Positions 17,081-27,076 of a stretch of 64,000 nt of DNA are shown in pieces (the stretch's first letter is position 1; the number at the start of each line of letters is the position of its first letter). The notes beneath the pieces were generated by a model. That model saw nothing but the letters and a program-made list of their open reading frames with translations. It was not told the origin of the DNA and ran no database searches. A program made the translations under genes and the position numbers. Origin of the DNA: Aphanothece saxicola GSE-SYN-MK-01-06B (GTDB lineage: Bacteria; Cyanobacteriota; Cyanobacteriia; PCC-6307; Cyanobiaceae); the NCBI GenBank assembly GCA_019359745.1, contig JAHHGT010000004.1, forward strand, positions 1 through 64,000. The letters run 5' to 3'.

Positions 17081-17766
17081 TGGCGGAGGCGTCGCCGGAG
17101 GCGGCCGATAGGGGGGACTCCAGCCTGGAGCAGAGGCTTCTGGCCTTCCAGGCGGCGTTGCCTGCCACCACCCGGCTGCTGGCGGTGTCCAAGGGCCATC
17201 CCGCCGATCTGGTGCGTCAGGCGGCGGCCCTGGGCCAGCGGAGCTTCGGGGAGAGCCGGTTGCAGGAGGCCATCGCCAAGCAGGAGGCCCTGGCCGACCT
17301 GCCTGATCTCGACTGGCATTTCATCGGCCGTCTGCAGGCCAACAAGGCCCGCGCCGTGCTGCGCCGCTTCGGCACGATCCATTCCGTCGACAGCCTGGAG
17401 CTGGTGTTGCGGCTGCAGCGGATCGCCGCCGAGGAAGGGTTGGCCCCGGGGATCCTGCTGCAGGTGAAGTTCCGCCCCGACCCGACCAAGACCGGTTTCG
17501 ACCCCGCCGAGGTGCGCGCCCTGGGGGCCGAGCTGGAGCACCTGCAGCCCCTGCGCTGTCTTGGCCTGATGACCATCGCCCCGTTGGGACTCACGCCTGA
17601 GGCCCGGCTGGCCCTGTTCCGGGAGTGCCGCGCTCTGGCCGATGGGCTGGGGCTCCACGACTGCTCGATGGGGATGAGCGGCGACTGGCGCGAGGCCGTG
17701 ACGGCCGGCACCACCTGGGTGCGCCTCGGCAGTGTTCTGTTCGGAAGTCGCCCAATCCAGCCATGA
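17080..17766 (+). CDS. pipY: PLP homeostasis protein PipY (YggS family)
   Basis: A 228-residue pyridoxal-phosphate-binding protein of the COG0325/YggS family, which buffers free PLP and affects amino acid balance without a known catalytic reaction. The PLP lysine lies in LLAVSKGHP, followed by [26 protein letters not shown] and the C-terminal [13 protein letters not shown] and [13 protein letters not shown] motifs. It overlaps pipX by one base. Its stop lies within a possible ATGA junction with an upstream start of sepF. Context links nitrogen signalling (PipX), PLP supply and proline synthesis (proC, a PLP-independent neighbour). Confidence 0.95.
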   Translation: MAEASPEAADRGDSSLEQRLLAFQAALPATTRLLAVSKGHPADLVRQAAALGQRSFGESRLQEAIAKQEALADLPDLDWHFIGRLQANKARAVLRRFGTIHSVDSLELVLRLQRIAAEEGLAPGILLQVKFRPDPTKTGFDPAEVRALGAELEHLQPLRCLGLMTIAPLGLTPEARLALFRECRALADGLGLHDCSMGMSGDWREAVTAGTTWVRLGSVLFGSRPIQP

Positions 17767-17840
17767 AAGGACGTTCGGATCTTGCCGGCGCGGATGTGGG
17801 ACGCTATTCAAGGCCAAGCATCCTTCCCGAGGTCGACTCC

Positions 17841-18413
17841 GTGTCGTTGTTCTCCCGCCTGCGTGCCGTCGTCTCCGGTGACGACTATCTCGATGGCGAC
17901 TTCGACGACGAACTCGACTACGACCCCGGTGACACCACCACCAGCACCAGCGCCGCTTCCACGGCCAGCAGAAATCCCGGAGCGTTGGCTCTGAGCACGG
18001 ATTTCTCCACCGACGATCCCTTTGCCGGAACCAACGTCATCGGCATGCCTGGGATCACCAGTGCCGTGGCCGAGGTGTGCCTGATGGAACCGCGCAGCTT
18101 CGATGAAATGCCCCGGGCGATTCAGGCCCTGAGGGAGCGCAAGACCGTCATCCTCAATCTCACGATGATGGAGCCGGATCAGGCACAGCGCGCCGTTGAT
18201 TTCGTGGCCGGTGGCACCTTCGCCATCGACGGCCACCAGGAGCGGGTGGGCGAAAGCATCTTCCTGTTCGCCCCCAGCTGCGTCACGGTCACCACCGCCG
18301 GTGGTGAGGACGCCGCCTCCCCCACCGTGGTTTCCGGTCGCACCGGCCCGGTCGACGACCAGCAGGAGGCCGCCCCCAGCCCCGCCTGGGGCCGTTCGGA
18401 TGCCATGGTCTGA
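17841..18413 (+). CDS. sepF: Cell division protein SepF
   Basis: A 190-residue FtsZ-binding division factor (Cdv2 in cyanobacteria). An N-terminal amphipathic helix ([12 protein letters not shown]) would bind membrane. An acidic disordered linker (~20-60) follows, then the SepF core with [42 protein letters not shown] and the FLFAPSCV strand, then a Ser/Pro tail. I chose GTG 17841 because it starts exactly at the family helix. ATG 17763 is in frame and overlaps the pipY stop as ATGA, so a form 26 residues longer cannot be excluded. It overlaps proC by 14 bases. Confidence 0.93.
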   Translation: MSLFSRLRAVVSGDDYLDGDFDDELDYDPGDTTTSTSAASTASRNPGALALSTDFSTDDPFAGTNVIGMPGITSAVAEVCLMEPRSFDEMPRAIQALRERKTVILNLTMMEPDQAQRAVDFVAGGTFAIDGHQERVGESIFLFAPSCVTVTTAGGEDAASPTVVSGRTGPVDDQQEAAPSPAWGRSDAMV

Positions 18414-19200
18414 GCCCTTCGGGGTGGTGGGTCTGGGCCGCATGGCCCGGGCCCTGCTCCTGCCCCTGCTGGACAGCGGTCTTGTGGAGCGCTCCAATGT
18501 GCGGGCGGCGGTGGCCACGGAGGCCTCCGCCCTGAAGTTGGCAGGCGAACTCGGTGTTCAGGTCTCCACCGACGCGGCCCAGGCCTGGTCGGCTCCGGTG
18601 GTGCTGCTGGCGGTCAAGCCCCAGCAGATTGAAGCGGTGGCCCCTGCAGCGGCCGCACCCGGCCAGGAGTCCCTGCTGATCTCGGTGCTGGCGGGGGTGC
18701 CTCTGCGGCGGCTTCAGGCCCTGTTCCCGGGTCGGGCCTGCGTACGGGCCGTCCCCAACACCCCGGCCCTGGTGCGGTCTGGTCTCACGGGTCTGAGCTG
18801 GGGTGAGGGGGTCGGTGAGGCCCGGCGCGAGGAGGTGCGCCAGCTGTTCGCCCAGGTGGGGGAGGTGCTCGAGCTGCCCGAGTCCCAGCTCGACCCCTTC
18901 CTGGCCCTCACCTCCTCCGGCCCCGCCTTCCTGGCCCTGGTGGCCGAATCCATGGCCGATGGGGCGGTGGCGGCGGGCCTGCCCCGGCCCCTCGCCAGCC
19001 ACCTGGCCCACCGCACGATGGCGGGCACGGCGGCCCTGCTGCAGGGCCAGGGGCTGCACCCCGGTGAGCTCAAGGACATGGTGACCAGCCCCGCCGGCAC
19101 CACGGCCGCCGGCCTGCGGGAACTGGAGCGTGCTGGCCTGCGTTCGGCCCTGATCGAAGCGGTGCTGGCTGCGGCGGAACGCAGCCGGCAGCTGGCCTGA
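18400..19200 (+). CDS. proC: Pyrroline-5-carboxylate reductase
   Basis: A 266-residue enzyme for the last step of proline synthesis, reducing pyrroline-5-carboxylate with NAD(P)H. The Rossmann start [14 protein letters not shown], the AVKPQQ strand, the [10 protein letters not shown] motif and the C-terminal signature [19 protein letters not shown] through [15 protein letters not shown] are all present. Length is normal. The ATG lies 14 bases before the sepF stop in another frame, so expression depends on the same transcript. The gene ends the pipX-pipY-sepF-proC block and converges with plsY. Confidence 0.96.
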   Translation: MPWSEPFGVVGLGRMARALLLPLLDSGLVERSNVRAAVATEASALKLAGELGVQVSTDAAQAWSAPVVLLAVKPQQIEAVAPAAAAPGQESLLISVLAGVPLRRLQALFPGRACVRAVPNTPALVRSGLTGLSWGEGVGEARREEVRQLFAQVGEVLELPESQLDPFLALTSSGPAFLALVAESMADGAVAAGLPRPLASHLAHRTMAGTAALLQGQGLHPGELKDMVTSPAGTTAAGLRELERAGLRSALIEAVLAAAERSRQLA

Positions 19201-19233
19201 GTCCTTTCAGGGCGCCGCAGCGACCGATTCCCC

Positions 19234-19872
19234 TCAGCTGCGACCGGCCCCCAGTCTCGGTTCGGTGCCGGCCATCAGCCGCTGCAGGTTGCTGCGGTGC
19301 CGCCAGAGCACCAACGCCGTGGTCAGCAGGGCCAGGCTCAGGTAGGCCGGCCGCAGGCCGGAGTCGCCGAAGGAGCCCAGCATCAGCAACGGCAGGGACA
19401 GGGCCGCCACCACGCTGGAGAGCGACACGATCCGGCTGAGGCTCAAGGTGGTGAGAAAAAGGCCGAAGCAGGCCAGTCCCACGGGCCAGGTCAGGCCCAG
19501 CAGCATGCCCAGGCCGGTGGCCACCGCCTTGCCGCCTTTCCAGCCCAGCCACACCGGCCAGATGTGGCCCGCCAGGGCCGCCAGGCCCGCCGCCACCACC
19601 CCCCAGTCGCTGGCGGTGCTGAACGCGCCGAGGGGTTGCAGCACCGCCTTGGCCAGCAGCACGGCGGCCGTTCCCTTGAGCACGTCGAGCAGGAACACCG
19701 CCAGCGCCGGACCCTTGCCCAGCACCCGCAGCACGTTGGTGGCACCGGTGGAGCCGGAGCCCTCCTGGCGCATGTCGATGCCGGCGAGCCAGCGGCCCGC
19801 CAGCCAGCCGAAGGGAATCGAGCCCAGCAGGTAGCCCGCCGGCAGCAGCAGCAGATCGGGAAGGAAGGCCAT
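19234..19872 (-). CDS. plsY: Acyl-phosphate:glycerol-3-phosphate acyltransferase
   Basis: A 212-residue integral membrane enzyme that makes lysophosphatidic acid from acyl-phosphate and glycerol-3-phosphate, the first membrane lipid step. The family loops are present: GSIPFGWLAGR, the glycine-rich GSGSTGATNVLRVLG, GHIWPVWLGWKGGKAVATGLG and a late LVLWRHRSNLQRL motif, with about five to seven hydrophobic helices. It starts with ATG 19872. It is at the 3' end of a leftward run of genes (MFS, MlaE, DUF3119, DUF3086) that also points to lipid and envelope functions. Confidence 0.96.
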   Translation of the reverse strand: MAFLPDLLLLPAGYLLGSIPFGWLAGRWLAGIDMRQEGSGSTGATNVLRVLGKGPALAVFLLDVLKGTAAVLLAKAVLQPLGAFSTASDWGVVAAGLAALAGHIWPVWLGWKGGKAVATGLGMLLGLTWPVGLACFGLFLTTLSLSRIVSLSSVVAALSLPLLMLGSFGDSGLRPAYLSLALLTTALVLWRHRSNLQRLMAGTEPRLGAGRS

Positions 19873-19892
19873 GGGAGAAGGGATCGGGTGAG

Positions 19893-20831
19893 TCAGTAGA
19901 GATCGGCTTCGGCGTCGATCTCACCGGGACCGGCCGCGAAGGCCAGCCACAGGGGGAACTGCAGGACTGGAATCTCGATCACCTGCTCGGCCGCATCGAT
20001 GACGATGAAGGGCAGCTCGCCCCGCTCCTCAAGCCTGTCGGCCCGCTCGATCAGGGCATCGGGTCGCTCGAACAGCACGATGCCGCTGGCGGGGCCGAAG
20101 TCGTCGCGGCTCAGCCCCAGGCAGTCCTGCAGTCCCCGGCGCCATTCCCCCAGCCGCTCCGGCTGGCTGGCCAGCACCAGGGTCTGGAAGCGCTCGCCGT
20201 AAAGCTCCCCGAGGATCGCGACCGCCGCCGCCGCCGCCAGGGCGTTGCGGCTGCGGCTGCCGCCACTGGCCTGGGCGCCCCGCCCCCCCTGGGACAGGAA
20301 CCAGTCCTCCAACCTGGTGGCGGCCGACGCCTCGAGGGTGCGGCGCAGTTTCCAGGGATCGGCATAGAAATCGGGCTGGCCGCCGAACTGCTCCAACCGT
20401 TCCCGGATCAGGTCCGCGTCGTCGCTGAACAGGCCGGCGGCGGCGGGGGCCACGGCGGGCTCCCGGGCGGCGCCGGCCTCCAGGCTGCTCGTGGCCTGAT
20501 CGAGGGGGGAGGGCTGGACCACCAGCGGCTGGACCACCAGCTCCATCTGCTCGGCCGCGGCGGCCAGATCCTGCAGGGCCCCCACCAGGTACTCCTGGAA
20601 CCCCTTGAGCCGCCGGGCGATGGCATCCGACTGGCCGGCGAAGCTGCCGGCGATCTCCTGGTTGATCTGCTCCCGGCGGGCCTCCAGCTGGGCAATCTCC
20701 CCCAGGAGTTCGTCGCGGCGTTGCCGCAGTTCCGTCAGGGCCAGGTCGAGCAGCCCGCCATCACCGCTGTCGGTGTTCCGGGGCGTGGTTTCGGCGGGCT
20801 CGGTGGCGGGCGGTTCGGGGCGGTCGCTCAT
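19893..20831 (-). CDS. DUF3086-family cyanobacterial protein
   Basis: A 312-residue soluble protein of unknown function. Residues ~1-30 are acidic and Pro/Thr-rich. About 28-110 is a predicted coiled coil (LALTELRQRRDELLGEIAQLEARREQIN in sequence character). The C-terminal half, ~140-312, is a globular domain with DPWKLRRTLEASAATRLEDWFLSQG and repeated strands such as FQTLVLASQ and LPFIVIDAAEQVIEIP. This matches my recollection of DUF3086. Position between plsY and DUF3119/MlaE suggests a link with membrane lipids or envelope, but no motif shows this directly. Confidence 0.78.
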   Translation of the reverse strand: MSDRPEPPATEPAETTPRNTDSGDGGLLDLALTELRQRRDELLGEIAQLEARREQINQEIAGSFAGQSDAIARRLKGFQEYLVGALQDLAAAAEQMELVVQPLVVQPSPLDQATSSLEAGAAREPAVAPAAAGLFSDDADLIRERLEQFGGQPDFYADPWKLRRTLEASAATRLEDWFLSQGGRGAQASGGSRSRNALAAAAAVAILGELYGERFQTLVLASQPERLGEWRRGLQDCLGLSRDDFGPASGIVLFERPDALIERADRLEERGELPFIVIDAAEQVIEIPVLQFPLWLAFAAGPGEIDAEADLY

Positions 20832-20861
20832 GGCAGGAGGGGAAGCAAGGCAGCGGGGGAC

Positions 20862-21299
20862 TCAGGCGGGGTTGCGGGGAGCGGCGGTGGGGGGCGGCAG
20901 GCGGTGCTCCAGCTGCTCCCGCAGGGCCCTGGCATCGAACAGCATCGGCAACAGGTGGAGGCTGTTCTCCTCCCGGAAATAGAACAGCACCGGCAGGGCC
21001 GGCCACCAGACCCGCCAGCCGATCCAGGCGTCGTAGGGAAAGCGGCGGATCACGGTGTCGCGGCGGGCCACCAGCAGGGCCTCCGGCGTGAAGCGCAATC
21101 GCAGCAGGGCCGTCTGCAGCAGCAGGAACAGCCCCATCACGGCCGTCCCCAGGGCCAGCCAGACAGCCCCACCCCAGAGGGGGCGCAGCCCCAGGCAGGC
21201 GACCGCGAGCAGCAGCACGCCGAGCGGCACCCAGAAGCGGGGGCTGAGCACCACCTCGTCGGCCGGGGCGGTTGGCGGTGAGGCGGGGGCGGTGGTCAC
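20862..21299 (-). CDS. DUF3119-family membrane protein
   Basis: A 145-residue protein with two adjacent transmembrane helices (~24-45 and ~47-68) followed by a cytosolic, PH-like beta region (LRFTPEALLVARRDTVIRRFPY, then WWPALPVLFYFREENSLHLLP). DUF3119 occurs in cyanobacteria and chloroplasts. It begins with GTG at 21299, overlapping the MlaE stop by four bases (GTGA), which argues for translational coupling with the lipid permease. A PH-like, membrane-anchored partner of an MlaE system is a reasonable inference, not an established role. Confidence 0.8.
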   Translation of the reverse strand: MTTAPASPPTAPADEVVLSPRFWVPLGVLLLAVACLGLRPLWGGAVWLALGTAVMGLFLLLQTALLRLRFTPEALLVARRDTVIRRFPYDAWIGWRVWWPALPVLFYFREENSLHLLPMLFDARALREQLEHRLPPPTAAPRNPA

Positions 21300-22045
21300 T
21301 GGCCGAAGAGCAATTGGGTGAGCAGCACGTCCACCAGGGCGACGCTGACGAGAATCATGACCACGGCGCCGGTGGTGCTGGTGCCCACCTCCTTGGGCCC
21401 CCCGCGGGTGGTGAGACCCCAGCCGCAGGCGATGACGGCGATCATCAGGCCAAACACCAGGGCCTTGAGCAGCATCGAGGGCAGGTCGTCGGGCTCCATC
21501 CAGACCCGCACCGAGTTCCAGAAGACGGTGGGCGGAATGCTGTACAGCAGCGTGCTGCTCACCTGGCCTGACCAGATGGCCATCCAGAAAAACAGCAGGC
21601 ACTGCACCGGCGCCATCACCACCATGGCCAGAACCCTTGGCACCACCAGATATTGCACCGGGTCGGTGCGCAGCATCGTGATGGCGTCGATCTGCTCGGT
21701 GACCTTCATGGTGCCCAGCTGGGCGGCATAGGCCGTGGCCACCTTGCCGGTGAGCAGGGTGGCGGTGAGCAATGGCGCGATCTCCCGCGAGAGGCCCAGG
21801 GCCAGCAGGCCCCCGACGGCCGAGCTGGCCCCCTGCTTGGAGAGTTCCGCCGCCACCTGGATGTTGAACACCGTGCCGGCCGCCAGGGCCGTGATCAGCA
21901 CGATCAGGAAGCTGCCTGGCCCGGCCTCCAGCAGTTCCTGGACCAGATCGACCATGCCGATGCGGCCGCGGGCGATGGCGCTGACGGCCTGGCCGCCGAT
22001 CATCAGGCTGGAGCCCAGTCGCTGCAGCCAGCGCGGCGCCTTCAT
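21296..22045 (-). CDS. MlaE/Ycf63-family lipid ABC transporter permease
   Basis: A 249-residue inner-membrane permease of the MlaE (TGD1, Ycf63) family, the channel part of transporters that move phospholipids between membranes with an MCE (MlaD-like) protein and an MlaF-like ATPase. It has an amphipathic N-terminal region, the LITALAAGTVFNIQVAAEL segment, the EIAPLLTATLLTGKVATAYAAQLGTMKVTEQIDA core that contacts the ATPase, and five to six hydrophobic helices. The ATPase and MCE partners are not in the window. The ATG at 22045 overlaps the stop of the upstream MFS gene (ATGA), and its stop overlaps the DUF3119 start. Confidence 0.93.
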   Translation of the reverse strand: MKAPRWLQRLGSSLMIGGQAVSAIARGRIGMVDLVQELLEAGPGSFLIVLITALAAGTVFNIQVAAELSKQGASSAVGGLLALGLSREIAPLLTATLLTGKVATAYAAQLGTMKVTEQIDAITMLRTDPVQYLVVPRVLAMVVMAPVQCLLFFWMAIWSGQVSSTLLYSIPPTVFWNSVRVWMEPDDLPSMLLKALVFGLMIAVIACGWGLTTRGGPKEVGTSTTGAVVMILVSVALVDVLLTQLLFGQ

Positions 22046-23550
22046 GGCACGGAGGCGGGCAGGGCCTCCGGGTGGGGACCCCGATCCGGCCAGCGGCGCA
22101 TCACCACCAGGCCCAGCACCACCAGCAGCGCCGGGATCAGGCCCATGCACATCCGGATCGCCAGCAGGGCGGTGTCGGGTTGCACGATGCCCCGGGCTGC
22201 CTGGTAGCCGCTGAGGCTCATCAGATTGCCGAAGAAGAACAGGGCCAGGCTGATGCAGATCTTCTGGGTGAACACCATCCAGGCGCTGTACAGGCCGGCG
22301 GGCTTCTCCGGATCGGCATCGATGGCATCCGGCAGCAGGGCCCAGGGGATCAGGTAGGCGGTGGAAGCCCCTAGGCCCACGATCAGGATGGTGACCACCA
22401 GGGCACAGAGCCGCAGCAGGTTTCCAGACGAGGCGGTGGGACCGATGGCGGCATCAAGGGGCACCAGCAGCATGGCCATCAGGCAGGCGGCGATCCAGAG
22501 GGCGGCGCCCCAGTACAGGGCCGTGAGGCGACCGCGCTGCCGGGCGACGGCGGTCCAGAGCTGGAGCCCGATCAGGGTGCTGACCTGGAAGGGCAGCAGG
22601 ATCCAGTTGCTCCAGCCATCCGGCAGCCGCATCACCACCGGCAGAAAGATCAGCGCCGCCGTCTGCATGATCTGGAGGGCGCACCAGAGCAGCAGGTACA
22701 ACCCCAGCACCATCTGGAAGCGTCCATTGCTGCCGACCCGGGCCAGGAGCCGCCGTGTCGTTCCCCGCTGGCTCGTGGGCCGTTGGCAGTTTCGCGCCGC
22801 CGGGGCGATGCCCCAGCCACACAGCAGGGTGGAACAGGTGATTAGCACCCCCGAGATGATCCCCACCTGCAGGTAGCTGGCGGGGTTCTGGAGATCCTTC
22901 AGCAGCACTCCCCCCAGCACGATGCCCACCAGGCCGGCGATGATCGATCCGGTGAAGCGGGCGCTGTTGAGGCGGGTGCGCAGGTTGACGCTGGTGGTGA
23001 GTTCGGCGGCCAGGGCCGAATAGGGAAGGTTGACGCAGGTGTAGAGGCTGTTGGCCACCATCGAGATGGCCACGAAGATGGCGAACCGGACCCAGAGCCC
23101 CCCCGGCGGCAGCCACCACATCAGGGCCATGGCGAAGCCGAGGGGCACGGCACTGCCGAGGATCCAGGGCAGCCGGGGGCCCCAGGAGCCGCGCGTCTTG
23201 TCGCTCAGCCAGCCCACGATCGGGTCGTTGATGGCATCCCAGAGCCGGGACACCATCAGCACCAGGCCGGCCATCCAGGCCGGCAGACCGGCCGCTGAGG
23301 TATAGAAGATGAACAGATAAAAGCCGATCAGGGAGGCGGCCATTCCGGTGCCGGCATCCCCCATGCCGTAGGCAAGCAGCACCCGGCGGCGTTCACCGGC
23401 TGGCAGGTCCGCCGTGTCCACCACACACGCTGGCGAGTCCGGCGCTGTCGGCGGCGGGGTGGACGGCGTGGGGGAGGTCAAACCTGAAGGCGCTCCTGTG
23501 GGGGTCGTCCGGTGTCGGTGAGCCGGTCTTGGCAGGCCGGTGCAGGTCAT
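22042..23550 (-). CDS. MFS transporter of the GPH (sugar:cation symporter) family
   Basis: A 502-residue carrier with about twelve transmembrane helices, resembling the MelB-like glycoside-pentoside-hexuronide family. LLAYGMGDAGTGMAASLIGFY opens helix 1, the RLWDAINDPIVGWLSDKTRGSWGPRLPW loop carries the family D-x-x-x-D region, and later LLPDAIDADPEKPAGLYSA matches the second conserved loop. The substrate is unknown; some relatives take up sugars or related compounds. The first ~48 residues are Pro/Thr-rich and unlike the family. TTG 23481, preceded by AGGAG, or GTG 23424 may be the true start. Its stop overlaps the mlaE start by four bases. Confidence 0.87.
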   Translation of the reverse strand: MTCTGLPRPAHRHRTTPTGAPSGLTSPTPSTPPPTAPDSPACVVDTADLPAGERRRVLLAYGMGDAGTGMAASLIGFYLFIFYTSAAGLPAWMAGLVLMVSRLWDAINDPIVGWLSDKTRGSWGPRLPWILGSAVPLGFAMALMWWLPPGGLWVRFAIFVAISMVANSLYTCVNLPYSALAAELTTSVNLRTRLNSARFTGSIIAGLVGIVLGGVLLKDLQNPASYLQVGIISGVLITCSTLLCGWGIAPAARNCQRPTSQRGTTRRLLARVGSNGRFQMVLGLYLLLWCALQIMQTAALIFLPVVMRLPDGWSNWILLPFQVSTLIGLQLWTAVARQRGRLTALYWGAALWIAACLMAMLLVPLDAAIGPTASSGNLLRLCALVVTILIVGLGASTAYLIPWALLPDAIDADPEKPAGLYSAWMVFTQKICISLALFFFGNLMSLSGYQAARGIVQPDTALLAIRMCMGLIPALLVVLGLVVMRRWPDRGPHPEALPASVP

Positions 23551-23581
23551 AATGCTGCAGCCGGTTCCGGCGAACCAGCTC

Positions 23582-23597
23582 CAGTACTTCTGTACTG
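23582..23597. repeat. Inverted repeat just upstream of tRNA-Gly
   Basis: CAGTAC-TTCT-GTACTG is a perfect 6-bp inverted repeat with a 4-base spacer, ending three bases before the tRNA-Gly 5' end. It lies in the expected 5' leader of the tRNA. It may be a processing or protein-binding structure, or chance. Confidence 0.5.
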
Positions 23598-23599
23598 CT

Positions 23600-25823
<2,224 letters not shown>

Positions 25824-25870
25824 GGGTACGTCGGGCCTCCGGAAGCTGCCGCCGGGGGTTCAATGGGGCC

Positions 25871-26629
25871 ATGGCCAGTGCTGAAGCTTCCCTGCTGCCG
25901 CCCGAGGAGGGCCGACCGCCCCAGCTGGTGGCGCCGGGGCTGTGGCTGTTCGCGCCCAGCCGGGAGAGCCAGGGGGGCAGCGCCTGGCTGCTGGAGGCGG
26001 CCGGCGCCGACCTGCTCATCGACTGCCCCGCCTTCACCCGGGCCAACCTGCAGTTCCTGGCGGGTCGCCCCCGCCATCGGTCGGGCGGGAGTGGCGAGAC
26101 CCAGCAGTGGATCCTGCTCACGGGACGCGATGGCCACGGCCGCTGCCGACGCCTGCAGCAGGCCCTGGGGTGGCCGGTCCTGGTGCAGGAGCAGGAGGCC
26201 TATCTGCTGCCCGGTGTGGATCCGCTGCACACCTTCGTCAGCGAGCACCAGCTCGGCCCGGATGTGCGTTTGCTCTGGACGCCGGGCCCTTCCCCAGGGG
26301 CCTGTGTCGTGCATGTGTCCCCGCTGGGTGGCGCGGGCCCGGACGGGCTGTTCTGCGGCCGACTGCTGGTTCCGGTGGCGCCGGCCCGCGTGGCTCCCCT
26401 GCGGCTGCGCGGCACCTTTCACTGGGGACGCCAGCTCCGGAGCGTGGAACGCCTGCGCCAGTGGCTGCCGGCCGGGTCCCCCGACTGGATCGCCAGCGGC
26501 GCCGGGCTGGGGGCCCTGAGGGGCCCGAAGCTGGTGGAACAGGGCGCCTTCCTGCTGTACGACCTTGATCTGGAGGCCCTGACCCTTGAGCCCCCCGGCG
26601 GGGCCATGGCCCCCAAACCGCTGTCATGA
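25871..26629 (+). CDS. Metallo-beta-lactamase-fold protein, active site degenerate
   Basis: A 252-residue soluble protein with the strand order and GLWLFAP ... GGSAWLLEA ... DLLIDCPAFT opening of MBL-fold hydrolases. Where active members have a T-H-x-H-x-D-H motif it reads LLTGRDGHGRCRRLQQ, so most metal ligands appear replaced, and the later EQEAYLLPGV and VHVSP segments keep the fold without an obvious second site. I infer a structural or binding role rather than hydrolysis. ATG 25871 fits the family start; the frame is open further upstream into the shared promoter region with glgX. It lies 148 bases upstream of the HU gene. Confidence 0.7.
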   Translation: MASAEASLLPPEEGRPPQLVAPGLWLFAPSRESQGGSAWLLEAAGADLLIDCPAFTRANLQFLAGRPRHRSGGSGETQQWILLTGRDGHGRCRRLQQALGWPVLVQEQEAYLLPGVDPLHTFVSEHQLGPDVRLLWTPGPSPGACVVHVSPLGGAGPDGLFCGRLLVPVAPARVAPLRLRGTFHWGRQLRSVERLRQWLPAGSPDWIASGAGLGALRGPKLVEQGAFLLYDLDLEALTLEPPGGAMAPKPLS

Positions 26630-26643
26630 GTGGACTTTTCTGG

Positions 26644-26672
26644 TTGCGGCCCCGCCGCAGGACCCATACGAT
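26644..26672 (+). promoter_or_regulatory. Candidate sigma-70-type promoter of the HU gene
   Basis: TTGCGG at 26644-26649 and TACGAT at 26667-26672 are separated by exactly 17 bases, in the only long gap before the HU gene. Both boxes match the consensus partly (4 of 6 and 4-5 of 6). A GGAGG at 26760-26764 precedes the HU ATG at 26778. Predicted transcript leader about 95 bases. Confidence 0.4.
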
Positions 26673-26777
26673 TGGCGCGCTGAGCGCATCGGGCGGTCGG
26701 GGACTTCCGATTCGCCTCCATCACTCGACGTCCCGAACCCCGCCATCGCCACCTAATCCGGAGGCTTACCCAGAACC

Positions 26778-27053
26778 ATGAACAAAGCTGATCTCGTCAA
26801 CATCGTGGCTGCCCGCACGGAGCTCACCAAGACCGACGTCTCCCTCGTGGTCGATGCCGCCATCGAAACCATCGTGGACTCGGTGGTCGAGGGCAAGAAG
26901 GTGTCCATCCTCGGTTTCGGCTCCTTCGAGCCCCGGGAGCGTTCCGCCCGCCAGGGTCTGAATCCCAAGACCGGCGAGAAGATCAAGATCCCCGCCAAAC
27001 GCGTGCCCGCCTTCACCGCCGGCAAGCTGTTCAAGGACAAGGTTCAGGGCTGA
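26778..27053 (+). CDS. hup: DNA-binding protein HU
   Basis: A 91-residue histone-like protein that bends and compacts DNA. The sequence is a complete HU monomer: N-terminal helices from MNKADLVNIVA, the GFGSFEPRERSARQGLNPKTGE beta arm with the Pro-containing tip, and the IPAKRVPAFTAGKLFKD C-terminus. A GGAGG ribosome site lies 13 bases upstream of the ATG. It is probably the sole HU gene, as in other Synechococcus. gluQRS follows 23 bases later and may be read from the same promoter. Confidence 0.97.
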   Translation: MNKADLVNIVAARTELTKTDVSLVVDAAIETIVDSVVEGKKVSILGFGSFEPRERSARQGLNPKTGEKIKIPAKRVPAFTAGKLFKDKVQG

Positions 27054-27076
27054 TCCGCACCAGGAGCCGTTTCGCC

